Assembly (NCBI RefSeq): GCF_042453785.1
Contig: NC_091673.1
Span: 10,139,501 to 10,203,500 of the forward strand
Source: Malus domestica
Lineage: Eukaryota > Streptophyta > Magnoliopsida > Rosales > Rosaceae
Reading direction: 5' to 3'
DNA: 64,000 bases
The position numbers and the translations under genes are program-made. Position 1 is the first letter of the stretch. Every line of letters begins with the position of its first letter. Below the pieces are notes generated by a model that worked only from the letters and a program-made list of their open reading frames with translations, was not told the origin of the DNA and did no database searches. Positions 1 to 10,378 of the stretch are shown here, one piece after another.

Positions 1-2829
1 TCTTGGCAGGTATTACTTTAGCAGTTTATCTTATGTCAATGTACTGCATAAATTCTTAGATGAAAGCTTTAACCGTCCATCAGTTTATATTAAATAATTG
101 TTGGATTCTTCTTGTTTAGGTAAAAAGATATATAGATATATATTCTGCTTTATCAGTTATTGGATTTTCCCATGAAGATTTGTTGCACATAGCAGACATG
201 TATGCTAAAGCAGAGGAGAGATGGTCACATACTACAAAGAAGTTGCTGTCACATGAAAAGAAAAGCCACAATGAATTATTGCCTGCTCTTAAGAGGCAAA
301 TTAATTTGTTTTCTGATTTCCTAGCAAGTGTTGCCGAACTTGCACGTTCTAAATGGACTGAGTTTAATTTAAAGATGATGGGTGCTGGACTTGGCATTAT
401 GCTGATATCACTTCTTGTCCATTTCCTTGCAATTAAGAAAGTGAAGGAGGAATATGGTTTTTCTTTTACTTCATCTGGAGATTCTGGGATTTCCTTCAGT
501 TTAATTTTTTCTTGTTTTATGGTGGTGATGCGTGCATGCAGCTTCCTCTCGAATAGTTTTATCTGTAAGTATTAGATACTGTTTATTTATGTATGGATGC
601 ACAAAATCCATGGTTAATGCTCATGTTGGCAAACTAACTTTTACTCATTGTTTTTTTCTTTAATGCAAACCTTGTGAGCAGTGGAAGAAGGAAAAGTGGC
701 ATGCTTTCTTTTGGCCACAACTGGACTAATTAAGATGCGATATTCAATCATGAAGAAGAAGATGATATTAGAAGTGAGTAGTTGTTTACCTCAGGTTTCT
801 ATTACCGTGCCCTCACTCAAGGCCCCAATTCTTTTTAATCAAATATTGCGGAAATACTGTTACAAATTTGTTATTGTATTTCTGATAGAACCATATCAAA
901 TATAGTTTCTTGTAATGATCATTTTTCGCTGATGTAATTGCAGGCATTTGTTTTCCTTCTTCTGATCACCATTTGCAGATTTACTATTGAAGTTGGATTG
1001 TCAAAGCAGGGTCCTAGTTCTGAAATTATTAATGCATATCCTTCATGGATGCTCAGGATCACTGCAGGGTTTCCAGTTTGGAATATTGTTGCTGAAGTTA
1101 TACCGGCAGTTTCCCTGATTTTATTGGCATTTTTGCTGCGCAAGGCCATTACTGGAAGCTCTTCTGAGGGGATTTGGAAGTATATTATCATGGGAACTAA
1201 TATAAGTTATATACTAATAGCAGTGCATTGGGCTTCAGAAAGTAACATATTCAATCTGGCCGAGGTGCTTAAGGGCATTGGAAGAAATTACATTCCTCGT
1301 CTGATATATGCCATTGGATTTGGACAATTGTTATTACTGGCATTTAATCAGCTTTTCAATAAGGGGAAATCCTCGGATTGCAGCAAAGTCTTATATATTA
1401 AAACAGTGGCCATGTTTTCTGCCTGGAGCTCAACAGTCATTCTTCTGTTGGGAAAGCAGGGGCCTTGGATTGCTTTAGCATTCATTATTGGAGGTGCGTG
1501 CTTTAGTTATTTATAGTGTCGGTGCTTTATTTTCTCTTGAATGGTTTGTTTTGGCCAATAAAATTTCCCTTGGTACTTTTGCATCCACCTTTTGGCCTTT
1601 GTTATATTATCCTTTTTTATTTCAATATTTGCTCTTTTTCTTAAAGTTTTGGTACCTGTAATAATTTTTCTTTTTACTTTTGACAGGTTATTGCATAATG
1701 AGGCTGGATAACATAGAGCTGGATGCCAAAGATGGAGGCAGTTGGAATACAATGCTTGATCCTATTCCTGTAACGCAGTGGAGCCTTTTTGCTGTGTGCC
1801 TGTTTTTCTGCACCGGTCATTGGTTTGTTGCTTGCTTCCTACTTTGTGACTTTCATGTTTTCTGATTTCTCTTATCAGCACACATTGCGTTAGTTTTGGA
1901 ATCGTTTTGGTTTGGTGCCTACAAAAATAACTTTTATGATTTAATTAAGAGTTGATTTCTATATTATATTTGCATTGTTTTCAACATTTTTCGCCCTCTT
2001 ATGTTTCATAACCCAAGACAAACTTTTCTTCAGGTGTGCTTTTGACGGCCTCCGATATGGTGCTGCATTTATCGGGTGAGTCACGGGTATTGGATAAGTA
2101 GTCACTTTTGACTACTTATCTTTTGAAAACGAAAGAATCCAGTAGTGATTGGCTCCCGCTTTTGCCCTAGTTAGTGTTCATAGTGCCCTGTGGTAGATTA
2201 TTAAAACCCTGTGTTATTTTCAGGTTCGATGATTTCATCCTAGTTCCCCAAGCAATCCTCCTTACAATGGATACATTTGGTTTTTCTCTCATCCTTCCAA
2301 TATTTGGACTTCCATTTCTTGTTGCACGCCTGGGTCAGACCGAGAAAGGGAAGAAATTTGTGCTCACACGACTATCTCTAGTAAGTTAATTGTGTTGCAT
2401 ATAGGTCATGTGTTTGCTATCTTTATAAGTTTTATCCTCGTAAAAGGGATTCTTTCAGTAAGATCATAGGGCTCGTGGATTGTCTAGCCAGTTTGAAAGT
2501 TAATTGGTCGTGATCGATGTCTTAGGTGTACATGATTTATGGGCTCATCATGGCTACTTCGGTCACAGCAACTATAATATGCGTTACAATGCACAGGCGG
2601 CATCTAATGGTAAGGTCGTCTTTCCAAAACAACTTACGTTAATTTTCAACGATTATTGGACACCCATAACCATATGTTTTGCTTGCAGGTATGGGGTTTA
2701 TTTGCCCCGAAGTTTGTTTTCGATGTGGCGGGTCTTATCCTTACAGACACACTCGTTTGTTTGGCCTCACATTACTACTTCAGTCAAGTAGAAGACGACT
2801 CCCTACAAGATCCGTTCTCCAAAAAATAG
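1..2829 (+). CDS. PIGO: GPI ethanolamine phosphate transferase 3 (PIG-O type), 3' part
   Basis: C-terminal 551 residues of a multi-pass ER membrane enzyme; the 5' part lies before the window. The family adds ethanolamine phosphate to the third mannose of GPI anchors, which lets GPI transamidase attach proteins. Exons: 1-9, 120-564, 682-773, 944-1493, 1687-1822, 2034-2075, 2224-2380, 2526-2609, 2689-2829; all junctions are GT-AG and keep frame. The catalytic alkaline-phosphatase-like domain is upstream and not visible. What is seen is the linker (SWQ/VKRYIDIYSA) and many hydrophobic segments. The diagnostic stretch FCTGHWCAFDGLRYGAAFIG is assembled across three exons and matches the conserved TGH...AAFIG region of PIG-O. 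The protein ends DDSLQDPFSKK. Family assignment rests on recognition of this tail; PIG-N and PIG-F/G proteins lack it. No disruption is seen. Confidence 0.85.
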
Positions 2830-3339
2830 AAACCGTACATGTAATCAACTGAAATTTTTTGTCCGCATTTATTGATTTATTGTTGTAGCAATTCATTCGA
2901 GATAAAGATGAAACCTGCATCGATACCAAATGCATACTCGTATCCGTTGATTTAAGCAGGAATACTTGCAGAAAAAAAGCTAATGAATGTGATGTTCTAA
3001 CCCACTCGTTGAGCTGTATTTGCCGCTCTTCGTGCTCAAACACGACCGGACTTTAGCGTGTGCAATGGCTGCCGTGCGGTACACTACAAATTGATGGAAA
3101 ATACAAAGGCGATGACTGGATGTGAAATCAATGATGCAATGAGCTTGTAAGAAGTTTGGAGGCAAGAGATTGGAAGATCTGCTTGTAAACTCAGACATGT
3201 GGAGTGCAAGGAGAACTAGATGTCGACGTTTTTGTTGGATAGTTCTGGTCTTCAATTGTAAACGTCGCCAAAAGCATCTAATGCCCCTTCTGGCCGTAAC
3301 TTAGCAGCCAGAATCTCACACCCCGGAAAAAGCCGACTC
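2830..3339. other. 3' UTR of PIGO and intergenic DNA
   Basis: This follows the PIGO stop codon. The first 200-400 bases are probably 3' UTR. No further gene, RNA or clear repeat is seen. Confidence 0.5.
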
Positions 3340-3731
3340 GGGTTCTATTTGGAAGTGCCTCTAGTAAGACAAAACAATTTCATGTTAGCAAAAGCACCTC
3401 CAGGTCTCGCTGAGATGCTTTATTAGAAAGTACTTATGTTCAAAAGTGCGTTTGTTACAAATGCATTATTAATTATATCAAATTTTGAGCGCTTCTTGAA
3501 ATAGCATTGGAAAGTGTTTTTTGAAGAAACATCTGAAAATGCTTATCCAAAAAACACTTTTATGAGCCATATGCGCTTCTAAGTTTTCTACTAAACACAC
3601 TATCAGAACGTGCTTTGAGCCATTTCGAAAGCAATCCAAAATATATTTTTTGGACTCATAATAAAAAGTGCATCCAACAAAAGTGCTTATGAGAAGAAGT
3701 ACTCAGTGAAAATGTATTTCCAAATGGCCCT
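3340..3731. mobile_element. MITE-like element with imperfect terminal inverted repeats
   Basis: The left end (TTCTATTTGGAAGTGCCTC) is roughly mirrored by the right end (GTATTTCCAAATGGCCC). The interior is full of AAAGTGCTT/AAGCACTTT motifs. The same motif type recurs near 4920-5110, 10040-10085 and 62520-63060. It has no coding capacity. Exact ends and target duplication are not settled. Confidence 0.45.
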
Positions 3732-3765
3732 CACTAGTCACCTTTGGGGACTTCTCTCCAACTAA

Positions 3766-4370
3766 GACCATCTCCAATCGACTTGACCAAAGGGTCATAT
3801 GACTAAAAATAGCTCGAAATGACACAAAAATCGTCTTCAATTGAGGGCTAGGCTTTGGCTTGTGGCCCCATCGGGCCAAAACCACCAAATCAGGCCAGCG
3901 GGCTGGCCATTTCCAACCAGCCAGCCTAATGAGCCTAGCCCACTTTTTTATTTTTTGGACGAATTTTTTTTCCTACACAATTTCTTACATACTTTTCACA
4001 ATTTCATACTATCTTACCTCATTTTATTTCAATTCTTCACATTCTATTCTCTTCCAATAATATTTCCTTTAATTTCAAATGGCCACCTCTTTAAATAATA
4101 TTCCAATATGTCTGAAAATTTTATTTTAATATGGTAGTTTAATTTAATTAACTATATTAATTCAATTAAAATAATAAATCATATTTGGCCTATGCGCCCC
4201 TCGGTTGGACATGATTTTTTGTCAAAAGGCTATGTTTGGCCTATGCCCTTTGGCCATCTCGGTTGGAGATGGTATAAAATATGGTTTGACACTGTTCATT
4301 AAAATATAATTTCTTACAGGGCTATAAGGCTAAACATAGACTTTTAACCCTCATTCGGTTGAAGATGTCC
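3766..4370. mobile_element. Tourist-like MITE (PIF/Harbinger type), 605 bp
   Basis: The element starts GACCATCTCCAATCGA and ends TCGGTTGAAGATGTCC, which are inverted relatives. TAA flanks both sides (3763-3765 and 4371-4373), equivalent to the TTA duplication of PIF/Harbinger elements. The interior repeats the motif (GGTTGGAGATGG around 4263) and a GGCCAGCGGGCTGGCC-rich core. Relatives lie at 22560-23399, 37923-38243 and 63496 to the window end. Confidence 0.75.
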
Positions 4371-4373
4371 TAA

Positions 4374-4747
4374 GTATCTTTTGTTCTACCTTTGACGTTG
4401 TTTGGGAATTTGTCATCTAATGCTGCCCTTGTAGCTTGCACATCACATGTTTGAAAACAACATTTGTAATTAAATTATATATTTGTGTTTCTAAATTTTA
4501 TATTAGGAGAGTGATTAGGGGTAGATCGGTTAGATTAGATCCCTGTCAAAAGCAACGATGATTGAGATAAGTGTTGGATCTCTCACGGCCGGTCCGTCGG
4601 CTTATGGTGTTGTTTGGCATCGGGATTTTGGGAGTTGGAATGCCACTGTTCTTGTATGCATCCACAATTGGGATGCCACTGGCATTGGAGATGATGGCGT
4701 AACATTTTATAAGTCTAAACAAAACACATTCCCTTCCTCCTAAGTAT

Positions 4748-4779
<32 letters not shown>

Positions 4780-4906
4780 CTTGGAACCTCCCTCACCATT
4801 TACAGATATACGAGTTCCTCTCTCCTCTCTCCTCACTCACTCTTCTTCTTCCAAAGTCTCTACCATCCTTTCTCTTTGACAAAGGAACTCGTTAACATCC
4901 TTCGTC
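4374..4906. other. Promoter and 5' UTR region of the NPF gene
   Basis: No gene is seen. It contains a pyrimidine-rich leader (CTCTCCTCTC type) before the start codon and a TG/TA microsatellite. No individual promoter motif is convincing. Confidence 0.45.
4749..4780. repeat. (GT)n(AT)n microsatellite
   Basis: An uninterrupted GT run passes into an AT run, about 130 bases upstream of the NPF start codon and probably close to the transcription start. It is likely to vary in length between alleles. Confidence 0.9.
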
Positions 4907-7900
4907 ATGGTAATTACTAGGACGGAAGTACTTTTTGCTCACAAACACTTTTATTAGAAATTTATTAAATTATTTTTATAGAAACTTCAAGTGTTTTGTG
5001 AAAATATTTCGTGAACAAACTACTAAAAAGTGCTTTTGAATCCAATTGTATTTTAACTTTTTTTCTCCAAATGCTATTTGTAGCACTTTTAGCCATTCTA
5101 AAAGCACATCGACTCTAAATTTAAAGTGTCCTACCTTGCTTCTTCAACTTTAGCATTTTACTCATGCCCACACCAAAAAAAAAATATGAACATACATGGT
5201 TGTTAGTTAGAAGTTAGAACTACTACATGTTGTATGTCATTTTCTAATATTAGTTGGTTTTGATTTGTAGGACAATGAACTTGGTGCTAAAGACTTAGCC
5301 TATGAACCCTTGAAGAGGAAAGAAGGTGGATTCAAGGCCAACTATTTTATCTTTGGTAAGTGACAACTTTCGGATAACTTAACGAACATTATAATGTTAT
5401 TTAGACACATAAGACTGACACACTCTTTAGTGGTATGTACAATTATATTTGAGAACCACCTATATCAGAAAGAGTGTCATTTATGTGTCTAAATAGCGTT
5501 ACTCTTATGAGAAATCATGCTAATTTGAGCTCTTGCTGAATGTGTTTTGTGTGCAGCAATGATGTTCCTGGATAACATAGGCTTTGTGGCTAACATGGCC
5601 AGCCTGGTTTTATACTTCATGTTCGTCATCCACTTCGACCTCTCTGGCTCTGCAACCACCACAACAAATTACTTGGGCACCACATTCTTGCTCACCATTG
5701 TTGGAGGATTCATCTCTGATGCCTACATGAACCGCCTCAACACGACTCTACTCTTTGGCGTCATCGAGTTGCTGGTAAATCTTGTTTCCTTCCATTCTCC
5801 CAACGTACTTAATCCGATTCATCTTAAACGGAAAAACAAAAAGAACTTACGTTAATCAACAAAAATTCTCTGTGTAGGAAGTCTGTTTAAAAACATACTT
5901 GCATCGATATTGGAAAACAAATATAGATAACGCCATCGTGTTTGTTGGTAACAGGGACATCGACATATTATTGATGACTTATCACAATTCGTTCTTCAGT
6001 ACAGAACAGATTGTCTGTTTCACACCTGGACTACACACAATTCGTTCTTCAGTACAGAACAGATTGTCTGTTTCACACCTGGACTACACTAATCAATACA
6101 TGTATATGTTGTGTTTTGACTTGCAGGGATATATGTTGCTGATTATTCAAGCCCATGACAAAAACCTGCAACCTCTACCTTGTCTGGAATCAACCTGTGT
6201 GCATGGCACAAAAGCCCTACTGTTTTACGCTTCGATTTCCTTTGTGGCACTTGGAGGAGGCGGAATCAGAGGAGCAATCCCAGCTTTAGGAGCTGATCAA
6301 TTCGACTCCAAAGATCCCAATGAGCACAAGCACATAGCCAGCTTCTTCAATTGGTTTTTGCTTAGCATAACAGTTGGAGCTGTGATTGGTGTCACATTTG
6401 TGGTGTATGTGAGCTCAAATGTTGGATGGGATATCGGATTTATCATCTCCTTGTCCTGCGCTGCTGTTGGTCTTCTCTTTGTTGCATTGGGAAAGCCATA
6501 TTATCGCGTCCGAGTTCCAGGAGAGAGCCCTTTGATTAGGGTTTTAGAGGTCTCTCTCTTCCTTCCTCTCCCGTTGTTTAACTTGGCAAATATAGGGTGA
6601 TTAGTAATGCCATTAACAGAGGACTGATTAATTTGAGATGACCCTTTGTGAAGGTACTGGTGGTGTCTGTAAAGAACTGGAAGGTGGAGGTACCCCAGAA
6701 TTCCGATAAACTGTATGAAATACGTGCCCGCGATTCTGCTTCTAAAGCAGAGCTCATCCCTCACAGCAATCAATTCAGGCAGGTTCCTCAAACCCTTCAT
6801 TTGTTATCACCACTTGTTCGCTTACGTAACTTTGGACTGTCTAAGAAGAAATTCTTGCTTATAACTTGAATATAACACGTTTCTGATAATAATTGATCAC
6901 GTGACTGATATCGGTTGTAACTTGTAATACACGAACTTTTTTTATCATTAGGAACTTAGCATTAGGAGTCTCTTTGATAGTTACTTGCTGTTCAAGAAAA
7001 CGTGCAAAATAAGAAAAAAAATACCAATTAACAAGATTATCAACTTTTCTTTGAGCAGATTACTAGACAAGGCAGCCGTTCTCCCTAATGGCGCGAACGC
7101 AGCAAGAAAATGGAAAGTTTGCACAGTAACACAGGTGGAAGAAGTGAAGGTTTTGGCAAGGATGATGCCTATTCTTCTAAGCACAATCCTCATGAACACA
7201 TGCTTAGCCCAATTGCAAACCCTTTCAATCCAACAAGGCACCCTCATGAACACACGCATTGGCGATTTTGATGTCCCATCCGCCACAATCCCAGTGATTC
7301 CTCTAGCGTTCATGACCCTCCTTATTCCAGTCTACGAATTTGCCTTCGTTCCCCTCTTGCGCAAAATCACGGGTCACCCCTATGGCATAACCCACCTCCA
7401 GAGAGTCGGGGTGGGGCTTGTCCTCTCAGCCATCTCAATGGCCATAGCAGGACTCGTAGAAGTTAAGCGAAAACACGAGATGGTTCACCACAACCACAAA
7501 ATTAGCCTCTTCTGGCTCTCTTTCCATTACGCGATCTTTGGAATCGCGGACATGTTTACACTCGTAGGGCTGATGGAATTCTTCTACAAGGAGGCACCCG
7601 CCGGCATGCGCTCTCTTTCCACTTCCTTCTCTTGGCTCTCTCTGTCCATTGGCTACTACTTGAGTACGGTTTTCGTCGAGCTCATTAACAACATCACTAG
7701 CAAGTTCACCAAGAACAAAATGGGGTGGCTGGAAGGACGCGATATGAACAAAAGCCACGCGGACTATTTCTATTGGTTCCTCGCGATCCTCAGCGTGGTT
7801 AATTTCGGAATTTATGTATGGTGTGCCCAATGGTATAAGTATAAGAATGATGTTACAGTCGACGAGGAAATGTTGCTCAAAGCCAGCGGACCTCAGTCTT

Positions 7901-7962
7901 TCTCTGCAAGCAGTGTAAGCTTTGTGTCCAAGGTAGAAGAAAAACAAAACGAGGCCAAGTGA
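4907..7962 (+). CDS. NRT1/PTR family transporter, NPF4 subfamily
   Basis: Proton-coupled major-facilitator transporter of the plasma membrane or tonoplast, 585 residues, the usual family length. NPF4 members carry nitrate, abscisic acid or gibberellin; the substrate here cannot be read. Exons: 4907-4909, 5271-5355, 5557-5774, 6127-6549, 6654-6778, 7059-7962. The 218-nt exon and the 548 nt of the next two together match the usual NPF exon pattern. Visible motifs are NYLGTTFLLTIVGGFISDAY (TM2-3), GGGGIRGAIPALGADQFD and FFNWFLLS, RLLDKAAVLPNG after the central loop, and EFFYKEAPAGMRSLSTSF. The ExxE[R/K] motif of TM1 reads MFLDN, so the first Glu is lost. The first coding exon holds only ATG, directly before GTAATT. 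One intron has a GC donor (6779). The best match by eye is NPF4.5/4.6; other NPF4 genes are possible. Confidence 0.88.
5390..5508. repeat. Small inverted repeat in NPF intron 2
   Basis: The left arm (GTTATTTAGACACATAAGAC...) is mirrored by the right arm (...TTATGTGTCTAAATAGCGTTAC), giving an approximately 120-bp foldback of MITE size. It is non-coding. Confidence 0.6.
5983..6088 (+). repeat. 53-bp tandem duplication in NPF intron 3
   Basis: Two adjacent copies, apparently identical, start at 5983 and 6036 (unit begins CACAATTCGTTCTTCAGTAC). Identity implies a recent event. It lies inside the intron between 5775 and 6126. Confidence 0.9.
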
Positions 7963-8609
7963 AAAAAATAGGAAGCAAAGTCTACGCCCCAAGTACTAGT
8001 ACAAGAAGTTCCATTCATAGATAAAATTTTGAGTTTTTGAGTGCCAAATGTAACATGACATAAAAATGAAAATTCCCAAAAGCCAAAAGCCGAAAGCCAA
8101 AAGCCAAAAGCCCTCTAGATGGAAATGTCATGGAAGTCTATTTTTATACAAGAGTAGAAGTATAAATATAGGTGGATGCATGGACCACAAGATCTTGTAA
8201 TATTTGTAACTTGTAACTTGTAGTGCTCAATAGACTCAATACTTTAAGACCAATTGCATATGAGTAGTAGCTAGGAGATTGTAATTTAAGTGATTATAAT
8301 CAACAATTTATTATGCATTTTAGATTATGTGTTTGATTTGCCAATCGTTTGTGAAATCAATTACCCACTGTTATGCGTTTTTATCAATGCATGATTGACA
8401 TGAGATAACATCACAATGAAATTCAAAGAGTATGAAAAATTCATTTAGAATGTGGGACATGCATAAGCATTAGTATGGCCTTTAGGATAGAACTCATGAT
8501 GGTCTGCATGATATTGAAATGTGAATTAATAGGATGCTAATGTTGAACATTTGAGGGTAAACGCTTGACCGTCTAGATAATTACTCATTTGCAATCAACC
8601 TCCTGAAAT
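7963..8609. other. 3' UTR of the NPF gene and downstream DNA
   Basis: It includes the 3' UTR up to about 8260 and, at 8078-8112, a short tandem repeat of the heptamer AAAAGCC (five copies, one changed). A diverged inverted copy of 7941-8210 lies at 24083-24289. Nothing else is recognised to 8609. Confidence 0.55.
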
Positions 8610-8870
8610 ATCTTTTTGTTAAATTAACTCTCTTAAACTATTTGAAATTAGCCAATTAACTTCTTACTGTAAAATTTGATAAAATTTCATTTACTTTGTT
8701 ATCAAATACTGGCACGACTTTATAACCAAGAGTGAATCATATGCTAGTTGTGTGCCAGTATTTAATAGCAAAGTAGATGAAATTTTCATGAATCTGATGG
8801 TCAACGATTAATGGGCTAATTTCAAAAAGCTTAAGGGGTAATTTTACCAAAAAATAGTTTAAAATGTCAA
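8610..8870. mobile_element. Foldback element
   Basis: Two nested inverted pairs are present. The inner arms are 8680-8715 and 8751-8788 (AAATACTGGCAC mirrored by GTGCCAGTATTT). The outer arms contain TTTGAAATTAGCC and GGCTAATTTCAAA. It is non-coding. No target duplication was identified. Confidence 0.6.
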
Positions 8871-9398
8871 TTTCAACTAAAATAATAATTCAGAGGGTGA
8901 AACGACAATTTACTCAATATTTGATAAGTATGGGGACATCATGGCTATGGAAAGATGGACAAGGATTTTCTTCCCTTTTTTTTCTCTCCCCTTCTCTCTT
9001 CTTCTTTTTGAAAACTCAAGATTCCATCGTTGTAGAGACTAATAAGAAGAAAAAAGTAGAAAGAGAAAGAAGAAAGAAAAAAAAACAAAAACTGAAGAGG
9101 GTGAGAGGAGGGGAGGGAAACAGATAGAGGAGAGAATCCCCACCAAAAAGAGGGAGTCATAGTTAGAGTGTGGTACAGCTCCCTACTAGATGTGATTGGT
9201 GATCAAATGGAGTGTCGGGGCTGCCATTCTCACTAGTCAGTCTGGATTAAAGTTAGAGCTGGCCTCAAATATCATTGAACCCCACTAAATTTAGAGGCAT
9301 ACATTATTTACTTAAAAAAAAGAGAAGTTAATTAGGTCAAGTTACAATGTCCCTAAATGCTCTAATTCTATCAATTTTCATTATTGACATTAGATAGT
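8871..9398. other. Intergenic, with a pyrimidine/purine strand-switch tract
   Basis: 8960-9010 is almost pure pyrimidine and 9040-9120 almost pure purine. These low-complexity tracts open meaningless reading frames on both strands. No gene is recognised. Confidence 0.5.
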
Positions 9399-9745
9399 TT
9401 TAAAGTAAATTGTAGTAATGGTCTTTCAACCTTACTTAAATTAGAGTAATGGACTTTGCTCTAATTTGGTTAAAGTTGAGGGACAATTTCTCCAATTGGA
9501 TTAAAGTTGAGTGATCATTGATACAATTTTTCTTATTTGATTTTTCATATTTGCCCTTGATTTAGTCTCACGTGCAAGACACGTAACTTATTTTGACGGA
9601 AGTTCTAACAGAGTTGATGAAAATGATCATAGCTACACGTTTTGATGAGTTGAGTTGAGGGACCAATAATAATTGATTTTTGGTTGATGGACCATTACTT
9701 CAATTGAGTTAATGTTGATGGACCATTACTACAATTTTATTCATA
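9399..9745. mobile_element. Short element with AAATTGTAGTAATGGTC ends
   Basis: The left end (AAATTGTAGTAATGGTC near 9409) is inverted at the right (GGACCATTACTACAATTTT near 9718-9738). Further internal copies of the GGACCATTACT motif are present. This is a common type of plant dispersed repeat. It is non-coding, and class is not assigned. Confidence 0.55.
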
Positions 9746-10378
9746 GTTTTAATAGTTCATGAAAAAGTTGAGAATGAATGAAGCATGTGTAAATTGGCCG
9801 GAGCGAGCACCGATAACCCTCCAATTAGGCACTCACAATTATTGCTTATCGATTATGGTTGTTGCCCACTTTATTAGCGGTAAGCATGAACTAAAAGGCC
9901 AAATGTAGCATATTTACCAAGAGGACAGTGACCACTACCAAATAGTGATAGAATTGAGTTCATGAAAGAAACCAGAACCAAAATACCCCATTTCTCTCCC
10001 ACTTCTTCTCCGCCATTTTCTTTATTTACTTTGGAACTGCTTTTTTAAAAAAGCACTTTCACTAAAAGCACTTCTAGTAGAAGCATATTGGGTTCTTGGT
10101 GATGTTAAAGAAGTTCCAAACAGGGTTATTTGTTTTGCTAACACCTAAAGAAAGAGATTTGATTTTTTTAGCCAATGCCAACTGGTGGTTGGGTTGCTTA
10201 CTACCTCAATTACGACAATATTCATCCTTTTCATATTACCAAAGTTGTTCTTCAGCCACATTCCTTGTGTTTCTCTGTCTTTCTGTCTCCCCCTTCTTTT
10301 TCTTCAGCTGAATTACATTGATAAGTAAATAAAAAATAGCTCTGGTTTAAGCTCTAGTTTTTACCATTTGTTTGTGCA
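9746..10378. other. Upstream region of the pectin acetylesterase gene
   Basis: No gene is seen. It contains AAAGCACTT motifs near 10050 and a pyrimidine-rich leader (CTTTCTGTCTCCCCCTTCTT) before the start codon, probably 5' UTR. Confidence 0.45.

Noticed and set aside
8864..9160. Frames over the pyrimidine/purine tract
   Set aside because: Low-complexity composition alone explains both; residues are mostly Lys/Arg/Glu or Phe/Ser/Leu runs.
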